This document shows positions 1 to 13,179 of a stretch of 64,000 nucleotides of DNA, one piece after another (the first letter of the stretch is position 1; every line of letters starts with the position of its first letter). The notes beneath the pieces were generated by a model. That model was not told the origin of the DNA, ran no database searches, and saw only the letters and a program-made list of their open reading frames with translations. Source of the DNA: Juglans regia (lineage: Eukaryota; Streptophyta; Magnoliopsida; Fagales; Juglandaceae); NCBI RefSeq assembly GCF_001411555.2, contig NC_049912.1:2125001-2189000 (forward strand), in the 5' to 3' direction. The translations under genes and the position numbers were made by a program.

Positions 1-1647
1 GATGAAGGAAATGTCAATTCTGGTATCACCAAGAGCTGAACCAGTATCTCTTTTAATTGCAATGTCCTCACCTGAATCCCCACCAAGAAGGTTAAGACTT
101 TTGGCTGAAATTTATGAATCATGCAACTTTGTTTCAGTTGAGCCTCAAAGTTTTGATGAATCTATGAAAGACAAAGTATGGATTGATGCAATGGAAGAGG
201 AGATTAGAATGATTGAAAAGAACAAAACATAGGAGTTGGTGGATTGTCCTAACAAAAAAGACATCATTGGGGTTAAGTGGATCTACAAAAAGAAGCTTAA
301 CTCTGGTGATTCTTTGAAGAAATGCAAGGCAAGACTTGTGGGTAAAGCCTATTCACAGCAGCTTGGTATTGACTATAATGAGACCTTTGCACCAGTTGCA
401 AGGTTGGATACCATTCGAACCATTTGTGCACTTGCAGCTCAAAATAGTTGGAAGATTTTTCAACTTGATGTCAAATCAGCCTTATTGAATGGAGTTTTAG
501 AAAAAGAAATATATGTTGATCAGCTAGAGGGTTTCATAAAAGAAAAAGGCAAAGTGCTTCGATTAAAGAAAGCTCTATATGGGCTTAAACAAGCTCCAAG
601 GGCTTGGTATGGCAGAATTGACAGTTTTTTCAATGAAAAAGAATTCAACAAAAGTAAGAGTGAGCCTACACTCTATGTCAAAGCCAAAAGTGGAGGTATT
701 TTGTCTCTCTATATGTTGATGATTTAATTTTTACTGAAAACAATATAGAGATGATGGAAGAATTCAAAAGAGATATGATGAGAACTTTTGAGATGAGTAA
801 CCTGGGACTTATGCACTATTTTCTTGGAATGGAAGTTCATCAAGAAGGTGGGATTTTTATTTCACAGAAAAAATATTCTGAAGATATGTTGAAAAAGTTT
901 CAAATGTTTGAATGCAAAGTTGTGGCTACACCTCTTATTACTAATGAGAAACTCAAAAAGGAATATGGAGCAAAGAAGGTTGATGCAAGCACTTATAGAA
1001 GTCTAATTGGCAATTTGTTGTATCTAACTGCTACTCAACCAGATTTGATGTTTGCTTCTAGTTTGCCGTCCAGGTTTATGCAAAGTCCAAGTCAAATTTA
1101 TCTTGGAGCAGCTAAGAGGGTTCTTAGATATGTGCAAGGAACCATGGACTTGGGAATTTGGTACAAGCCATGCTCACAACCCAAGTTAACAGGTTTTACA
1201 AATAGTGATTGGGCAGGATCACTTGATGACATGAGAAACACCTCAGACTTTTGTTTCAATCTGGGAACAGGAGTTTTTTCATGGGATTTAAGGAAGCAAC
1301 CAACAGTTGCTCAATCAACAGCTGAAGCTGAGTATGTGGCTGCTGCAAGGGCTGTTAGTCAAGCTATTTGGCTAAGAAAAATTCTGGAGGACATGGGTGA
1401 GAAACAACCAGGACTAGTTGATGTATTTTGTGACAACAAGTCAACCATAACTATGATTAAGAATCTTGTTTATCATAGTAGAACAAAGCACATTTCAATC
1501 AAGTATTATTTTTTTAGGGAAGCTGAAGCAAACGGTGAAGTTAATTTGAAATACTGTACCAGTGAAGAACAGATGATTGATATATTTACTAAAGTACTTC
1601 ATATAGTCAAGTTTCAATTTCTTCGAATGATGCTTGGTGTTTCTTAA
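1..1647 (+). mobile_element. Ty1-copia pol remnant (reverse transcriptase and RNase H)
   Basis: Seen: three consecutive reading-frame pieces (2-232, 236-727, 751-1647) form the 3' half of a copia polyprotein. The RT part has KARLVGKAYSQQLGIDYNET, then FAPVARLDTIR, LDVKSALLNG and ALYGLKQAPRAWY. The catalytic YVDD is read only after a frame change near 715-720. The RNase H part has VAQSTAEAEYVA, CDNKST and RTKHISI. A TAG at 230-232 stands where the family usually has Trp (KNKT-stop-ELVD). The element begins before the window, so gag, protease and integrase are not seen. Known: these domains copy the RNA genome of Ty1-copia retrotransposons. Inferred: an inactive copy, with one nonsense codon and at least one frameshift. 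Confidence 0.93.
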
Positions 1648-2155
1648 ACATACATCAAGGATGAGTATTAAAGTTGATATAATTTTCATAATTACTACTA
1701 TGCATGTTATGTTTAATGCTTTGCTATATTTAGTTTGTTATATTTAATTTACATGTATCGGAACTCATATTCCCATTTAATGCCTTGTGTGTATCCGTGT
1801 GACTAAATAGTTTGTAACCAATAAGTTTAAAGGACAAGGAATTTATAGAATTGATACTACAGATTAGAAGATTAAGTTTCTCCTTCATTTTTCTCTTTTT
1901 TTTTTTTTTCTCTTCATTTTTATTTTAACTCCAACCGTTTTATCATTTTCAAACTGGTTCGTTTCATGTGTCACGATTCAATGAGATGGTCAAGAGAAGA
2001 AAACTTAATTTAATAGTAAAATAAAGCGCAATCACGTTGATGTCGATTCTCGCATGAGTTTTGAATGTACGCTCATGCATGCATGTGAGCTACCCATAAT
2101 TAGGCGTCGTCTGTCATAAATGAATCGTCATGAACCCTGTGGGGAAGTGAACTTC

Positions 2156-2158
<3 letters not shown>
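1648..2158 (+). other. Copia 3' flank, possible 3' LTR not delimited
   Basis: AT-rich sequence after the pol stop. A 3' LTR would be expected here, but the partner LTR is outside the window and no clear polypurine tract or TG...CA ends can be fixed. No coding signal is seen. Confidence 0.35.

Positions 2159-2207
<49 letters not shown>
2159..2207. repeat. (AG)n microsatellite
   Basis: About 24 uninterrupted AG dinucleotides. Confidence 0.97.
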
Positions 2208-2208
<1 letters not shown>

Positions 2209-2399
2209 CATTTCTGTCTAGATGAATGGGCTACTTGAATTTCTATCTTTTTTGCATAGTGAAAGAAACCCACAAAAAAAAAAAGAATGAAAGTAATATA
2301 TATTTACTAGAAAGCTTCATTTGATCTACTCACTCCCTATTTCAGGCGAAAATTATCTAATTTCATATCCTAGCTAACATATATGATTTAGATGTCTCG

Positions 2400-2632
2400 T
2401 TTGGATTGAGAAATCATTTCAATTCAGTTCATCTTAGATCATCTCATTTTATCATTATATTTTTTTTAAATTCTCACACAAAATATAATAAACAATTCAA
2501 TTTTTTTGAATCTCAATTCAATTTTTTTCAAATCTAAAAAAAAATTAAGAAATAATATTCTAATAATATTTTATTCTACTTTTAACTTTTATTTAAAATT
2601 AATATCTCATTTCATTTCACTATCTAAACAGG
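2400..2632. mobile_element. Small AT-rich nonautonomous element, family A
   Basis: It begins GTTTGGATTGAGAAATCATT and ends with the complementary type CATTTCACTATCTAAAC. The AT-rich core contains AATATTCTAATAATATTTTA. The same layout recurs at about 10609, 12051, 13180, 21190, 21880, 26278, 29080, 36318 and 46034. No transposase is present. Borders are approximate. Confidence 0.6.
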
Positions 2633-2639
2633 TGCGTAA

Positions 2640-4486
2640 TGTTATATTGCATGCATGTTCCACAAGCCACATAGAGGTGTGTGTGAGAGAGAGACAGAGA
2701 GAGATCAGCACCAAGCTGTCCAAACTCCCCATGTTCTGGTTGGAGGTTGGACCATCAACTATTAATAATTAACAACTAATACTATTGAAAGCCATATTTG
2801 ACCCACTGCATTAAATTAAGGTAGATAAGCCATTATATATAATCCATACTTAATTCCAATGTCACATTTTCCTATATATATAATTATATCATGATCATGT
2901 GTAAAAGCTTCGACGACTACGAGTATCATGCATTGATGCATATATACACGTAGTCTCATGCTCGATCGACACTTACAGATCTCCAATTCTCCATTAATAT
3001 TGCAACAGAGATTATATATCTCTCATGCACTCACATTTACCGGATTGTCAGTCAGCTAAGACTTTAATCCCACGGGAAACCTCATGATCAGATGATTTCT
3101 CGATCCTAGGTTTAATAAAGTGGACCAAATAAAAAAAAAAAAAAAATTGACAATACAATATTCATGGGTTTCTTCAAAATAAAATCAAAATTTTCCAATT
3201 TCATCTTATTATAAGGTATACATGATCGATTTAATGCATCATCAGCTAAGACTTTTATGGAATTTCTTTATTATTGTAGTACTTCTCGTTTCTTTTATAA
3301 TATTACAATGACGAGCTATTTCTCTTTAAAAAAAATAAAAATAAAATAAAAGAACGGATTTGGAAACATATTTTGTGGATGTAGTAGATGCATGGAAGTT
3401 GATCAGAAATGGGGTAGTAGTCATGAAAGGTACAGAAAGCTTGGAAATGGGAAATGTCTCTAAAGTATGGACAAATTAAAAGAAAGTCATATCCTCCCAC
3501 TTTAATAATTAAGGAGACTAGCTAGCTAGCTTGCATAATTTCATTGGGTATCCACATGATGACTTGACTATCACATGGGATTCTTAAGATATATATATAT
3601 ATATATATAGCCTTCGTATTAATTTAACAGAGTCGAATGCGTACATGCATGGCCAAAGCCATTATAGCATGCAGATTAAAGTTTATCATCATTTTATAAT
3701 TGTCTATTCATATAATTAATATAATCAGATTAATAATCAAAAGTTAAAATGATGATTAATTAGCTATTTTCTCTTTCATAATACTCAAAATTAGTTATAT
3801 ATCCAAAAAAAAAAATAAGAATTTATATATACATATACTCAAATAATATCGATCTTCCAAAGTAAGTAATCTAGGTGATTGTTTAAAAAAAAAAAAAAAG
3901 TAGTCTAGGTGATTGTGGATGCTGGTCAAGAAAAACGGCTAGCTTATGACTGGCTTCTCAGCTCAGCTCATATGTAGTTCCCTATGTTGGGGTTCTACGT
4001 CTTGTTAACAGAGATTCTCTTTCCCATGGAAATACGTTATTTCTTGCAGGTATATAGATGTTGAGAAATGCTTTGAAATGCTTTAAAAAAAAAATTAATA
4101 ATATTGTGAATTTTTATTTTTTTTAAATATTTATAATAATTAAAAATATATATAAAAAAAAGTATACTATTCGAAACATTTTTCGAATCCCAAAATCGAA
4201 ATCCGTAGCAGCAGTACTCATATGTATTTGGAGCCTGTCGCAAGATTGGAACATAATTGTCTTTAACCCCGAGCTGCTAGCAACCTAAACTACTTGATGA
4301 ATGATGCAGATGCTGATGCATTTTTGGCGTTTGCATATTTTTCATGAATCTCTCTCCCAGAAGACGTACGTTTCCTTCAACGTGGTTAACTTGAAGCATT
4401 AATTGAATCAATAAAAACAAAAACAAAAAAATTGAATGTAGATCTAGGAGATTATCAAAATGGAAGAATTATATACATCAATGTTT

Positions 4487-4524
<38 letters not shown>

Positions 4525-4820
4525 ATCATTATTTACTTTCATATCTTATATTTATAGTTTTTTTTTCATATGGTGTTGAAGTATTTTTTATAAGGTATGG
4601 GGTGTGAGATAGTGAATAGTAATTGATGTATAGAATTTTTCCATCAAAATGTATATGAAAATTCTTCTCATCATCCTACACTCCTGATCCTATAAATAAA
4701 ACCCTTCATACCTTATGAAAATACTTTCACACCTTATGAAAAAGTTATAGGTGTGAGGTGTGAAAATGAATAATGTCTTATGCATAATAAATCTCAATAT
4801 ATATACACACATATATATAT
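2640..4820. other. Intergenic AT-rich DNA, no gene seen
   Basis: No coding sequence with recognisable homology on either strand. It holds short TA and A tracts (3589-3609, 4491-4520) and a short direct repeat of GTCTAGGTGATTGT-type sequence near 3860-3916. Confidence 0.6.
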
Positions 4821-4939
4821 CACTATAAGAAAACTGTTTATTTACGACTAGTTATTTTCAATAAAATGATTATTTTCAGCTAAAATGAATTTATTTTCAT
4901 CGCAAAAAAAATCACCGATACCCTTTTTTTCTTGTAGTG
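4821..4939. mobile_element. CACTA-type miniature element
   Basis: A 119-bp segment runs from CACTATAAGAAAA to TTTTCTTGTAGTG. Its ends are inverted copies (CACTAYAAGAAAA), the classic CACTA (CMC/EnSpm) terminus. The interior carries ATTTTCAGCTAAAATGAATT-like inverted AT-rich sequence and no ORF. A 3-bp target duplication is not clear. Confidence 0.7.
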
Positions 4940-6462
4940 TGTGTGTCATTTGTATGTCTAGGTTCAACTAAAAGCTAACATTATGTAGGTATTACATATG
5001 AGTACTAGTGTTGGGCTGCCGCTCAGCAATCCCACCTAGCACAAATTTATCTTTTTATTTTTTTATTTTTTTATTTTTTTTTTACATATTTAAATATTTT
5101 TAAAAAATAAGAAAAATATACAAATACACTATAAGTCATTTTCTTAATTACTAAGTAAAAAATAAAAATAAAAAATAAAATACATAATCGGTTAAAAGGA
5201 GGAGGCAAATTCATGCGCCATACTGATATTTCTCATTACAGGTATGTAACGATCGATCGATCATCCATAGGCATGTATATATGAACATCATGCGATCTCT
5301 GATCGATGTAATTAATTGTCGTTTTCATCTGGCCAGGTAAATAAATATGTCATGTGATGTCATGCACTTTGATTATATATATAAGATTACCAAAAGTTCT
5401 TCCAAATATATTTCGTCCAATAAAAAAAAAAAAAAACTATTTATTTGATGAAAAGAGCATGCAGTAGTAGTACTAAAGTACATGCAGGTGACTTTTATGA
5501 CCACACAAGGAAAATATAAATTAGAACGAACTTGCAAATTACAATAAAGAGAGCATATTTATATTAATTTACAAAATTACTTAGGTTGTACTGAGAAATA
5601 TTGAAATCTCATGTAATGGTAGACAAATTAGCCAAAAAAGCAACAGTTACTAATATTAATTATAGATCGTAAAACTTTAATTATCAATTATATCGGACCA
5701 ATTTATATATGTACTGGCACTTTGTTGCTAAGAATAATTAAGAAGGTTAATCATTAATTCGTGATTCCGCTAAAGTAATGTTTGGCTTTGGCCAGACCAT
5801 ACACACAGAATGAACTTCCAAAGCTAGGCAAAGAGATCATGTAAGATATTGTAAGAATTCAAGACCAAAAAGAACCATCTTTGCATTGTATTCGAATTAA
5901 AGTTGGAAAAAGACTGGACATGAAGGCCTGCCGCTGATGAGTGCAATCAATTACTTTCATATATAATTAATTGCCTAATTCGATTTCACATTACATCAAC
6001 ATAAAACATTGTTGCTTATTTGAGAGCATGATTTTAGATGCATGGACTTGATCATCACAGTCTGTTTATAACAAGTGTATATCATGTTTGTAAATAGATT
6101 TCAAAATGATTACGCGATGCTTATAAACTTCATAGTTGTATATTGAATTACTTTGTTCCATTCTTTTCTTCTTAGCAACAGAGGTAGTGGAAAAACAAAA
6201 AGCTTGATCATTCTGTAAGATATATTGTTAATACACTGTATAATTAAATGTACAAAAACGTCGAACTTCACTCACTGATATGTATATCATGTATATGTAT
6301 CAATCTGCAAACGAGGCTCAGAGTGAAAAAGAGATCTGTTTTAAGATTTCTATTCACCTGATATTAGACTAAACCATTGCCTAATTCCTCTCGTGAAAGT
6401 CTCAAAAGTAAAAATAGAAAAAGCCTTATTAAGTGAAGATTGATATACAATATATATAATTT
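4940..6462. other. Intergenic DNA and presumed 3' side of the GATL gene
   Basis: No gene is recognised. Sequence just below 6463 should be the 3'UTR of the minus-strand GATL gene. An AATAAG-like motif lies near 6428-6433 on the minus strand as a possible poly(A) signal. Confidence 0.5.
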
Positions 6463-7518
6463 CTAAGACTCGAGAGCAAACTGTGTCTTTAAGAGATCGT
6501 ACGGAGCCCACAACGCGTCCAACGGGCATGGCCGGTTTGCGTCTAGCCGATCCCACGGCTTTCCCTTCCCGCTCCAATGCAACAGACTTACCGGACCGGG
6601 ATGCAAATCCCGGCACAGCCCACGAAAGTTGTCTCCACCAAGACCGTGCTGGTTCCATTTGTGATCGACCGGAGCTATATTACCGGCGAAAACCAACAAA
6701 AATGGTGGCAGCGAGCCCAGCTCGTAGATCCGCATTCGTTTCTGGAGCTCCATCCAATCCACTATCTTAGTCGTGTAGTCTCCGGCTCGCCACCGCTGCA
6801 AGTCAATGACCATCACGCCGGTGTTGAAGTAACACGCGTCGCGACCCGCGAAGGTCATGGACAGAGACGGGTTGGACCAAAACGTAGGTGTGAAGTATGA
6901 AGTGAAGTTCGCGTTGCAGTACTCGGGTGCGGCGAGGACAACTCGGTCACCTAGCGGGGTCGCAGCGAGCTTGGCAACGTCGTCGACGAGGACCAAGTCA
7001 GAATCGAGATAGACGACACGCCTGACACTTGGAGGGAGGATATTGGCCAAGTAGTTTCGGGCGTAGTTGAGAGGACAGTCCAAGGCGGCTCGGATCGAGG
7101 TGGAGATGAGTCCCGACACGGCCGAGTAGTCGAAGGCGTAGACCCGCAACTTCAAGTATGGGAAGGAGTTGGAGATGGTGGTGCTGAGAAGGTTAGAGGA
7201 AGAGGAGGAGGAGGAGACGAAGTGGAAAATGATGTTCTCAGGGCAGGAAGAGTGTTGGAGGACGGAGAGAATGGCGGCCATTGAGCCACGGAGGTAAGCG
7301 GCGTCGAGGGTCATTGCGACGTGAACAGCCTCATCGGAGCTCTGGTCGGCGGTAGCAGGAATAGAAGGACAGGAAAGGGAATTGTAGAACTTGGGGGCTT
7401 CACGGAATTGTTGAGTAGCGGTGGCATTGAAGCAGAGGAGGAAGAGGATCAGGAGGAGTGAGAGGTGGTGGTGGTGGTGCTTTGTTGGTTGCGGTATTGA
7501 CATGTTATGAGTGGTCAT
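6463..7518 (-). CDS. GATL: Galacturonosyltransferase-like (GATL) GT8 protein
   Basis: Known: GATL proteins are Golgi-lumen GT8 glycosyltransferases linked to pectin and xylan synthesis; exact activities differ between members. Seen: an intronless 351-residue protein, normal for the family. It has an N-terminal hydrophobic segment (about residues 19-35, [16 protein letters not shown]) that would act as signal peptide or anchor. The GT8 core follows, with [20 protein letters not shown], the metal-binding D172-S-D174 ([13 protein letters not shown]), [10 protein letters not shown], and the C-terminal HWSGKGKPW at 314-322. N-glycosylation sites are NAT at 31 and NFT at 204. The longer frame to 7536 would start with GTG, so ATG 7518 is chosen; ATG 7503 (MSIPQ) is the alternative. 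The coding region is GC-rich against AT-rich flanks, usual for this intronless family. A stretch of seven Ser at 102-108 is variable sequence. It appears intact. Confidence 0.95.
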   Translation of the reverse strand: MTTHNMSIPQPTKHHHHHLSLLLILFLLCFNATATQQFREAPKFYNSLSCPSIPATADQSSDEAVHVAMTLDAAYLRGSMAAILSVLQHSSCPENIIFHFVSSSSSSSNLLSTTISNSFPYLKLRVYAFDYSAVSGLISTSIRAALDCPLNYARNYLANILPPSVRRVVYLDSDLVLVDDVAKLAATPLGDRVVLAAPEYCNANFTSYFTPTFWSNPSLSMTFAGRDACYFNTGVMVIDLQRWRAGDYTTKIVDWMELQKRMRIYELGSLPPFLLVFAGNIAPVDHKWNQHGLGGDNFRGLCRDLHPGPVSLLHWSGKGKPWDRLDANRPCPLDALWAPYDLLKTQFALES

Positions 7519-7543
7519 GTTGAGAGTGAAAGTCACGAAAGCT

Positions 7544-7560
7544 CTTTATAGTATATATAT
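7544..7560 (-). promoter_or_regulatory. Candidate TATA box of the GATL gene
   Basis: On the minus strand a TATATATA run leads into CTATAAAGAGC, 26-40 bases before ATG 7518. If the TATAAAG is used, transcription would start close to the first ATG and could favour the second one at 7503. Inference from position only. Confidence 0.45.
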
Positions 7561-8340
7561 CTCTCTGTTCCTCTCCCCACAACAAAATTGGAAAAAAAAA
7601 AAATGTAAGCTGCAAATATAATCAATCTCTTAGTAGCTCTACATTTAATTCCTCGTTTTCCTCGGTTTGATTTAAAATGTTTTATTGAGTTTTAAAAAAA
7701 ATATATTACAAAGTTAATTAACAAATTGTTTTTTTATGTTTTATTTAAAAATTTAGAAAAAAGTTATAATGGTTATATAATGATTAGATGAAAAAATTGA
7801 AAAGTTGAAATCAGAAATATTTTATGTTTAAGTGATATTTAAAAAAAAAAAAATATCTGATCATACTTAAAAATATCTAAAAATACTTAAAATTATTTTA
7901 GTATCTAAACGGATCCTAAATGTTTGATTCATTAAGATTTAAAGTATGATACATAAAACAGTTTAATCGGAGATGACAAAATTCTAAAAACAATAATAGT
8001 AGTCTACAATAAACAATTAGCATACGATGTAATGATTTATGTATTATTTTGAAAGAAGTAATATTTACATATTTAAATATTATTATTCTCGTATCATCGT
8101 TTAATGTGACGTCAAATTAATGGAAAACTATTTATCATTCTCTGCTTTTATCTTTCAATCACTTGATGTCAAATAAGTAATGATGTGAGTGATGATAGAA
8201 AATAGCAAATTTTCTTAATTTTAGCACATTTGCAAAGGTAATATGCAATAGACAATGTCATAACATTAAGAAAACTATTAGACATGGTATGCCCTTCATG
8301 AAATTGGGATGCTAATAGCATATCATAACATTCAGTTTAC
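7561..8340. other. Upstream intergenic DNA with degenerate AT-rich repeat
   Basis: Around 7640-7920 there is a degenerate AT-rich repeat ending TATCTAAACGGATCCTAAAT, similar in style to the family A elements. No gene is seen. Confidence 0.4.
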
Positions 8341-9254
8341 TTATCTATGAAACATAACAATAAAAGTTGAGATGAGTATGGAGCGAAGTGGAAAACATCT
8401 AACAGAGCACAACACTCGCATTTTTTCTCTGTTTTCTCCTAGAGTTTTTTCTCTCACCATCACGGCATTGCCGTCCAAGGGGTGGAGCTTTGTCTCCTTC
8501 CCCTCTCTGCTCGTCCAGTCTTTATTATTAGATTTATTTTCAGTATTCTCTATAAATTTTCTGGTGATAGCAAAAAGTTGTTTCGATTTGCTGATTGCCG
8601 ACAATATCAGACCTCCATGCACCCCTCCAATAGTCTCCCCAGCCATCGATTTGTCGAATAGAGGAGGAAATATGTCCAAGTGAGTGACGTGTGTGGCTCA
8701 GTGCGGCTTACAATGTGTGTTGGCCTATAGTGTCGCCACACTAGAGGGGGTTTCCTGCCACCACAAGCAGCATCATCATGGCTAGCAGCTTCGGATCTTT
8801 TAGATCTGGGTGCCCCTTTTTCTCTTAGTGTGGCACTTGTCTTGCACGCACCACCACCATCAATGGTGGTCTTTCGCCAGTGTATCGAGTCATCTTGTAG
8901 TTGCTATTCTCCTATTACTTTTCCTAACCAGCGATCAAGACGATGTAGTTGTGATAGTCTCTTACAGTTGGACTAGATCAACAAAATGCAGCGCACCCCT
9001 CTCGACTGTTGCGTTTAGTCGTAAAATTATAGTCTATTTATTAAACTACGTTAAAACCGCTTTTAAGCAGCCTCCCCTCGTGAGATTGGGTTAGAGTCAA
9101 GTTTTTTACTTATCTCGCTCTTTTATTTTTATTTTCAATGCTGCTTTTGTTTGTTTTAGAATGATTATCGGGAACTCCCACCCTACTGTATCTTGTATTC
9201 TTGTAATCGCTTAGTTTATCTATTCAATACTTAACTTGTTGAGGAAAAAAAAAA
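8341..9254 (+). mobile_element. Possible non-LTR retroelement 3' part with poly(A)
   Basis: The segment has higher GC than its flanks and ends in a gene-like 3' end (CTTGTAATCGCTTAG, then TTCAATACTTAACTTG) followed by an A11 tract at about 9244-9254. That is the tail layout of plant LINE copies or retroposed transcripts. Open frames exist on both strands (8341-8679 minus; 8810-9094 plus), but neither resembles a known protein. The call rests on the tail only. Confidence 0.3.
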
Positions 9255-10608
9255 AGTGGGCTGAATAGAGTTTTAATTAATTATTACCTTTTGATCCGTC
9301 ATTGTGGTTAGTTTGAAGATATTAGTTGATTTCAGGAGTTGGTACTCGACATGAAAAGTCCCAATCCAAAATTAAATAATATAGGAAAATACTACTTTAT
9401 TTTCTCATCTTGACTATTTATGTATTTAATTTTTTTTTTACTTAATGATCAAGAAAGTAATTTTTAATATATTAATATATTTTTTTTTATTTTTCAAAAA
9501 TATAAATAAAATAAAAACAAACATTTGAACTACCGGTCACATTGAATGGACTACAGTCGTTGAGCCATATCTTACTCTTACTCTCTCGTTGAGCCATCCA
9601 CGTTTGGAAACGCCCCGACTGACTCATCCTCTCACCTTTTTGTTTTTATTCAAACAATTTTAGGGTCGACAGTCATTGCCGATGATACAAAGGAGTGGAG
9701 ACCCTAAAAGGAGTGGAATTGAGAAACCAACTAAATGGATCCCATCACTTGCTTTCTTTGACTACGAGATTACCATTTTGATCACGAAATGGAGTTTTGA
9801 TAAGAAAGTTGTGTGTAGTATTAAATCAGAAGTAAGAGAGACGATATAAAAGATAAGTGGCGTGTGAAACTCATTTATGAAAAGATGTACATAACTTGTA
9901 CGTCGGCGAGCAAGATGATAGAGATGAGGATGGAGATAAAACAAGAGGCACTAGGTAGAGAAATCACTGACGTGGTGCATGTGAACTAGAGGGTAGTGAA
10001 TGAATAAGAATAAATAATCTTACGTCAAAGACGTGTGATCTGATTGATATAATTCTTAATCTTTAAAATGAAAGTCTAGAGTTCGAAACCTTCATTTTTC
10101 AAGACAACTCAAAAAAAAAAAATTAAATAAATAAACTAACATTAATTGTAAAAACTTTATAAACTAAGAACGAATGTGTCTAGAAAATATGCTAATTTGG
10201 GAACATTTTCTCGTTGCTCCGGATATTATCTATCAATTGTAAAAACTTTATAAAATTAAAGAAAATGAGCATCCTTGGACAGGGCAGTCAAGTAATTTGG
10301 TTACCCGACATTTGTGCACCAAAATCCGGCGACATCATCTGAGTGTGTTTCATGTACACCTCACCCTAAACTACAGGGAATTGGCTTGGAGGGATAGACG
10401 TACATACAATGGGAGAGCTGCCACGTAGTGCACAAGTGGGACCCATATGATGCCTCCTGGGCAAATTATCTTTAATGAAGGAAGAAAAGCGGGGCTCCTT
10501 GTTCTTTTAAGATGGAAAGAGACAGACAGCCAACTTCCTTTCCTTTCCATCATACTCTTGACCTAAACACTTCCATTCATTGCCGACTACAAGTTATCCA
10601 AACTAAGG
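9255..10608. other. Intergenic DNA, no gene recognised
   Basis: Mixed AT-rich sequence. The short minus-strand frames at 9762-9944 and 10371-10553 have no recognisable domain or splice context. Confidence 0.5.
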
Positions 10609-10810
10609 TGGGATTTGAAAAATGTCTCGTCTCATCTCAATTTATTTTATTTTATTATTATAATTATTTTTAAATTTTTATATAAAATATAATAAATTTT
10701 TTAAATTTTAATTTAATTTTTTTAAATTTTAAAATAATAATAATATTTTTTTAACTTTCATCTTTGATTTAAAACTATCTCATTTTATCTCTGAATCTAA
10801 AACATCCCAA
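10609..10810. mobile_element. Family A element copy
   Basis: GATTTGAAAAATGTCTCGTC at the left and CTCATTTTATCTCTGAATC at the right enclose the AT-rich core TATAAAATATAATAAATTTT. It has the same structure as the copy at 2400. Borders are approximate. Confidence 0.5.
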
Positions 10811-11786
10811 AAGTACAAGTGAAAAGCAAAAAAAAAAAAATGAGAAGAATTTGGCTTATGTTCAGTTAAAAATTTGAATACATCATGTTAAAATTAAAAA
10901 TTAATAGACAAGATTATGCTAAGGTAAAAAATAAATAGATTTTTATGTTAATTTTTTAATCTTATCTCTTCATTTTTCAAGAAAATGTATCTAGTAAGAT
11001 TCTAACAGAATGTAAGTGAATCTCAATAAATAATATAGTATGGAGTTTCGATTGATTTAACGGTGACTTTTTTTTTTTCTCTCTTTTTTCTTTCAATTAT
11101 AATTTCCTTCATCTAATGTTGATAAGGATTATTTATTTTAGAATTATGAAACAAAAATACCAAATATTAGCATTTGTAAATGATGAAGTGAGTGGCCAAT
11201 CAAGACAATTTCCCAATTAAGTTTAGTTCACTCCATCGATCAACATTATAAAATTTGAAATAAAAATTAAAAAAAAAAAAGAATAATCAGAAAACTATAC
11301 CATATTACCAAAACAAACTGAACACTTATAGTCCTAATATAAGAAATTCATGGATAGAGTTCGATTGTATATATGGAAATTAAGGTATGGTTTGGATATT
11401 TAGGTATTCGATCATACTATTATTTATTATTTTATTATTATTTTTTTCATAATACTTAAAAATATATCACTATCTAAACACAACCCAAGTCTTCAATTAA
11501 TGGATTCGATAGGGTAGACTGTACAGTTGATCTTAAACGTTTAATTAATTGCTAAAGTACAAACTCAACTATAATATATCATTGAATTGCATGTGCACAT
11601 CACATGGCATGCCCATCAATCAGTATTTTGATATTTGTTGAGACAGAAAAGGTGGCCGTGAATACATCGATCCTTTATTATATATGGGTTCATTGATGTA
11701 TGTGTGTATTACTTCAATAATAGTTCGACGGCAAAACTGGTTAGCTAGTTCTGTTCTTTTGGATCATCATGAGGTATTCTTGGAAA

Positions 11787-11831
<45 letters not shown>

Positions 11832-12050
11832 AAATAGGAAAATAATTTGTGTAGTCCGGTGATACGCAAATTTCGTACAGTCTATTTAAAAATAAATAAA
11901 ATACATGAAATTTTCAAAAAAAAAATATTTTTTAATAATAGACTCTAGTTATACACGAGACTTACACATTATATCATGACTAAATAAAATATCTAGTTAC
12001 TCATATGTATGTATATTACTGTTCATACATATATATAATAAAAGATTTTA
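10811..12050. other. Intergenic AT-rich DNA
   Basis: No gene seen. A short palindromic repeat near 11390-11485 (GGTATGGTTTGGATATTTAGG to CTATCTAAACACAACCC) may be a very short deletion derivative of family A. Confidence 0.4.
11789..11828. repeat. (TA)n microsatellite
   Basis: About 20 uninterrupted TA units. Confidence 0.97.
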
Positions 12051-12272
12051 ACTAGTTTGGTTACATAAAATCAAACTATCTTTTCTCACTTCATTTTATA
12101 TAATAATTATAATTTTTCTAAATTTCTACATAAAATATAATAAACAATTCAACTTTTTCAAATCTCAAAATAAAAATAATATTAAAAATTTATATTATAA
12201 CAATATTTTATTTAACTTTTAACGTATAAAACAACTTATCTCATATCATCTGAACTGCGTAATCAAACGATA
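12051..12272. mobile_element. Family A element copy
   Basis: Ends AACTAGTTTGGTTACATAAA and CTGAACTGCGTAATCAAACG. The core TACATAAAATATAATAAACA and AATTCAACTTTTTCAAATC matches the other copies. Borders are approximate. Confidence 0.55.
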
Positions 12273-13179
12273 TTGATCAATACTCATCCATGCTAGCATA
12301 TAAATAGAAATATTATACAATTTTAAATTTGAGAAACATGGAACACTTAAAAAAAATTATTTTAAATTTTTATTTTATGCCTTTTATCCTCAAAAAGTTT
12401 ATTAAAATATTTGAATATTTTTATTACTTCGAATTATCCTAGAGTCTTCATTATTTTTTAAGGGTTTTTAATGATCTTAGTTTATAAATATAGACTAGTT
12501 GCTCAATAATCCACATGCAAACAATAATCAATGAAATACCAAATGATCTTGTAATTAATTCTATATTAATATTTTTTAGGTGTGTCAGTGTCACTCCAAA
12601 GCTTCATGATCCATGCACTTAATTTGACTATGTATCAGATCAACTGTACCATGGGCTTAGCACGACAAACGCCCTCGAATTGTTAATTAATAAGGACGTT
12701 GCTACGTCACACAGAATTTCTACCAACGAACACTCTTAACTCTTTTTTTTATTTTTTTTTCACCATTTTTTTAAAGTATTTAGATATTTTTTAAAAATAA
12801 AAAAAATCACTTATTCATTTAAAAACATTTACTTAACCATTAAGTAAAAAATAAAAATAATTTTGGTAGAAGATTTCGGTAGAAATCTTATGTGGGTATA
12901 GTGTTTTCCAATTAATAATTAGGGTGACTTTTCAATCTCAATAACTTTTTTTTTCCCACTCTTCTTTGTGATCTTTTGTTTTGTTTTTCAATCTTTTTCT
13001 AGAAATAAATAGCAACCTGCTGAACTCTAACGAACTTGCTAGTCTAATTGAAAATGATTAATTAATATTATAATTAATTTAAAAAAATTAATTATTAAAA
13101 AAAAAACTCATTTTATAATTTACGATATATAATATCATTAATTTGTACCATAAGGGAAGCTCGGGTCGACATACTATAC
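12273..13179. other. Intergenic AT-rich DNA, nothing recognised
   Basis: No coding homology, no RNA gene and no clear transposon ends are seen. Confidence 0.5.

Noticed and set aside
1..1647. Endogenous pararetrovirus
   Set aside because: RT order, YVDD box and the RNase H motifs match Ty1-copia; no coat or movement protein signals are present.
6483..6900. Plus-strand open frames (95 and 107 codons)
   Set aside because: They are the reverse strand of the GC-rich GATL gene and have no domain of their own.
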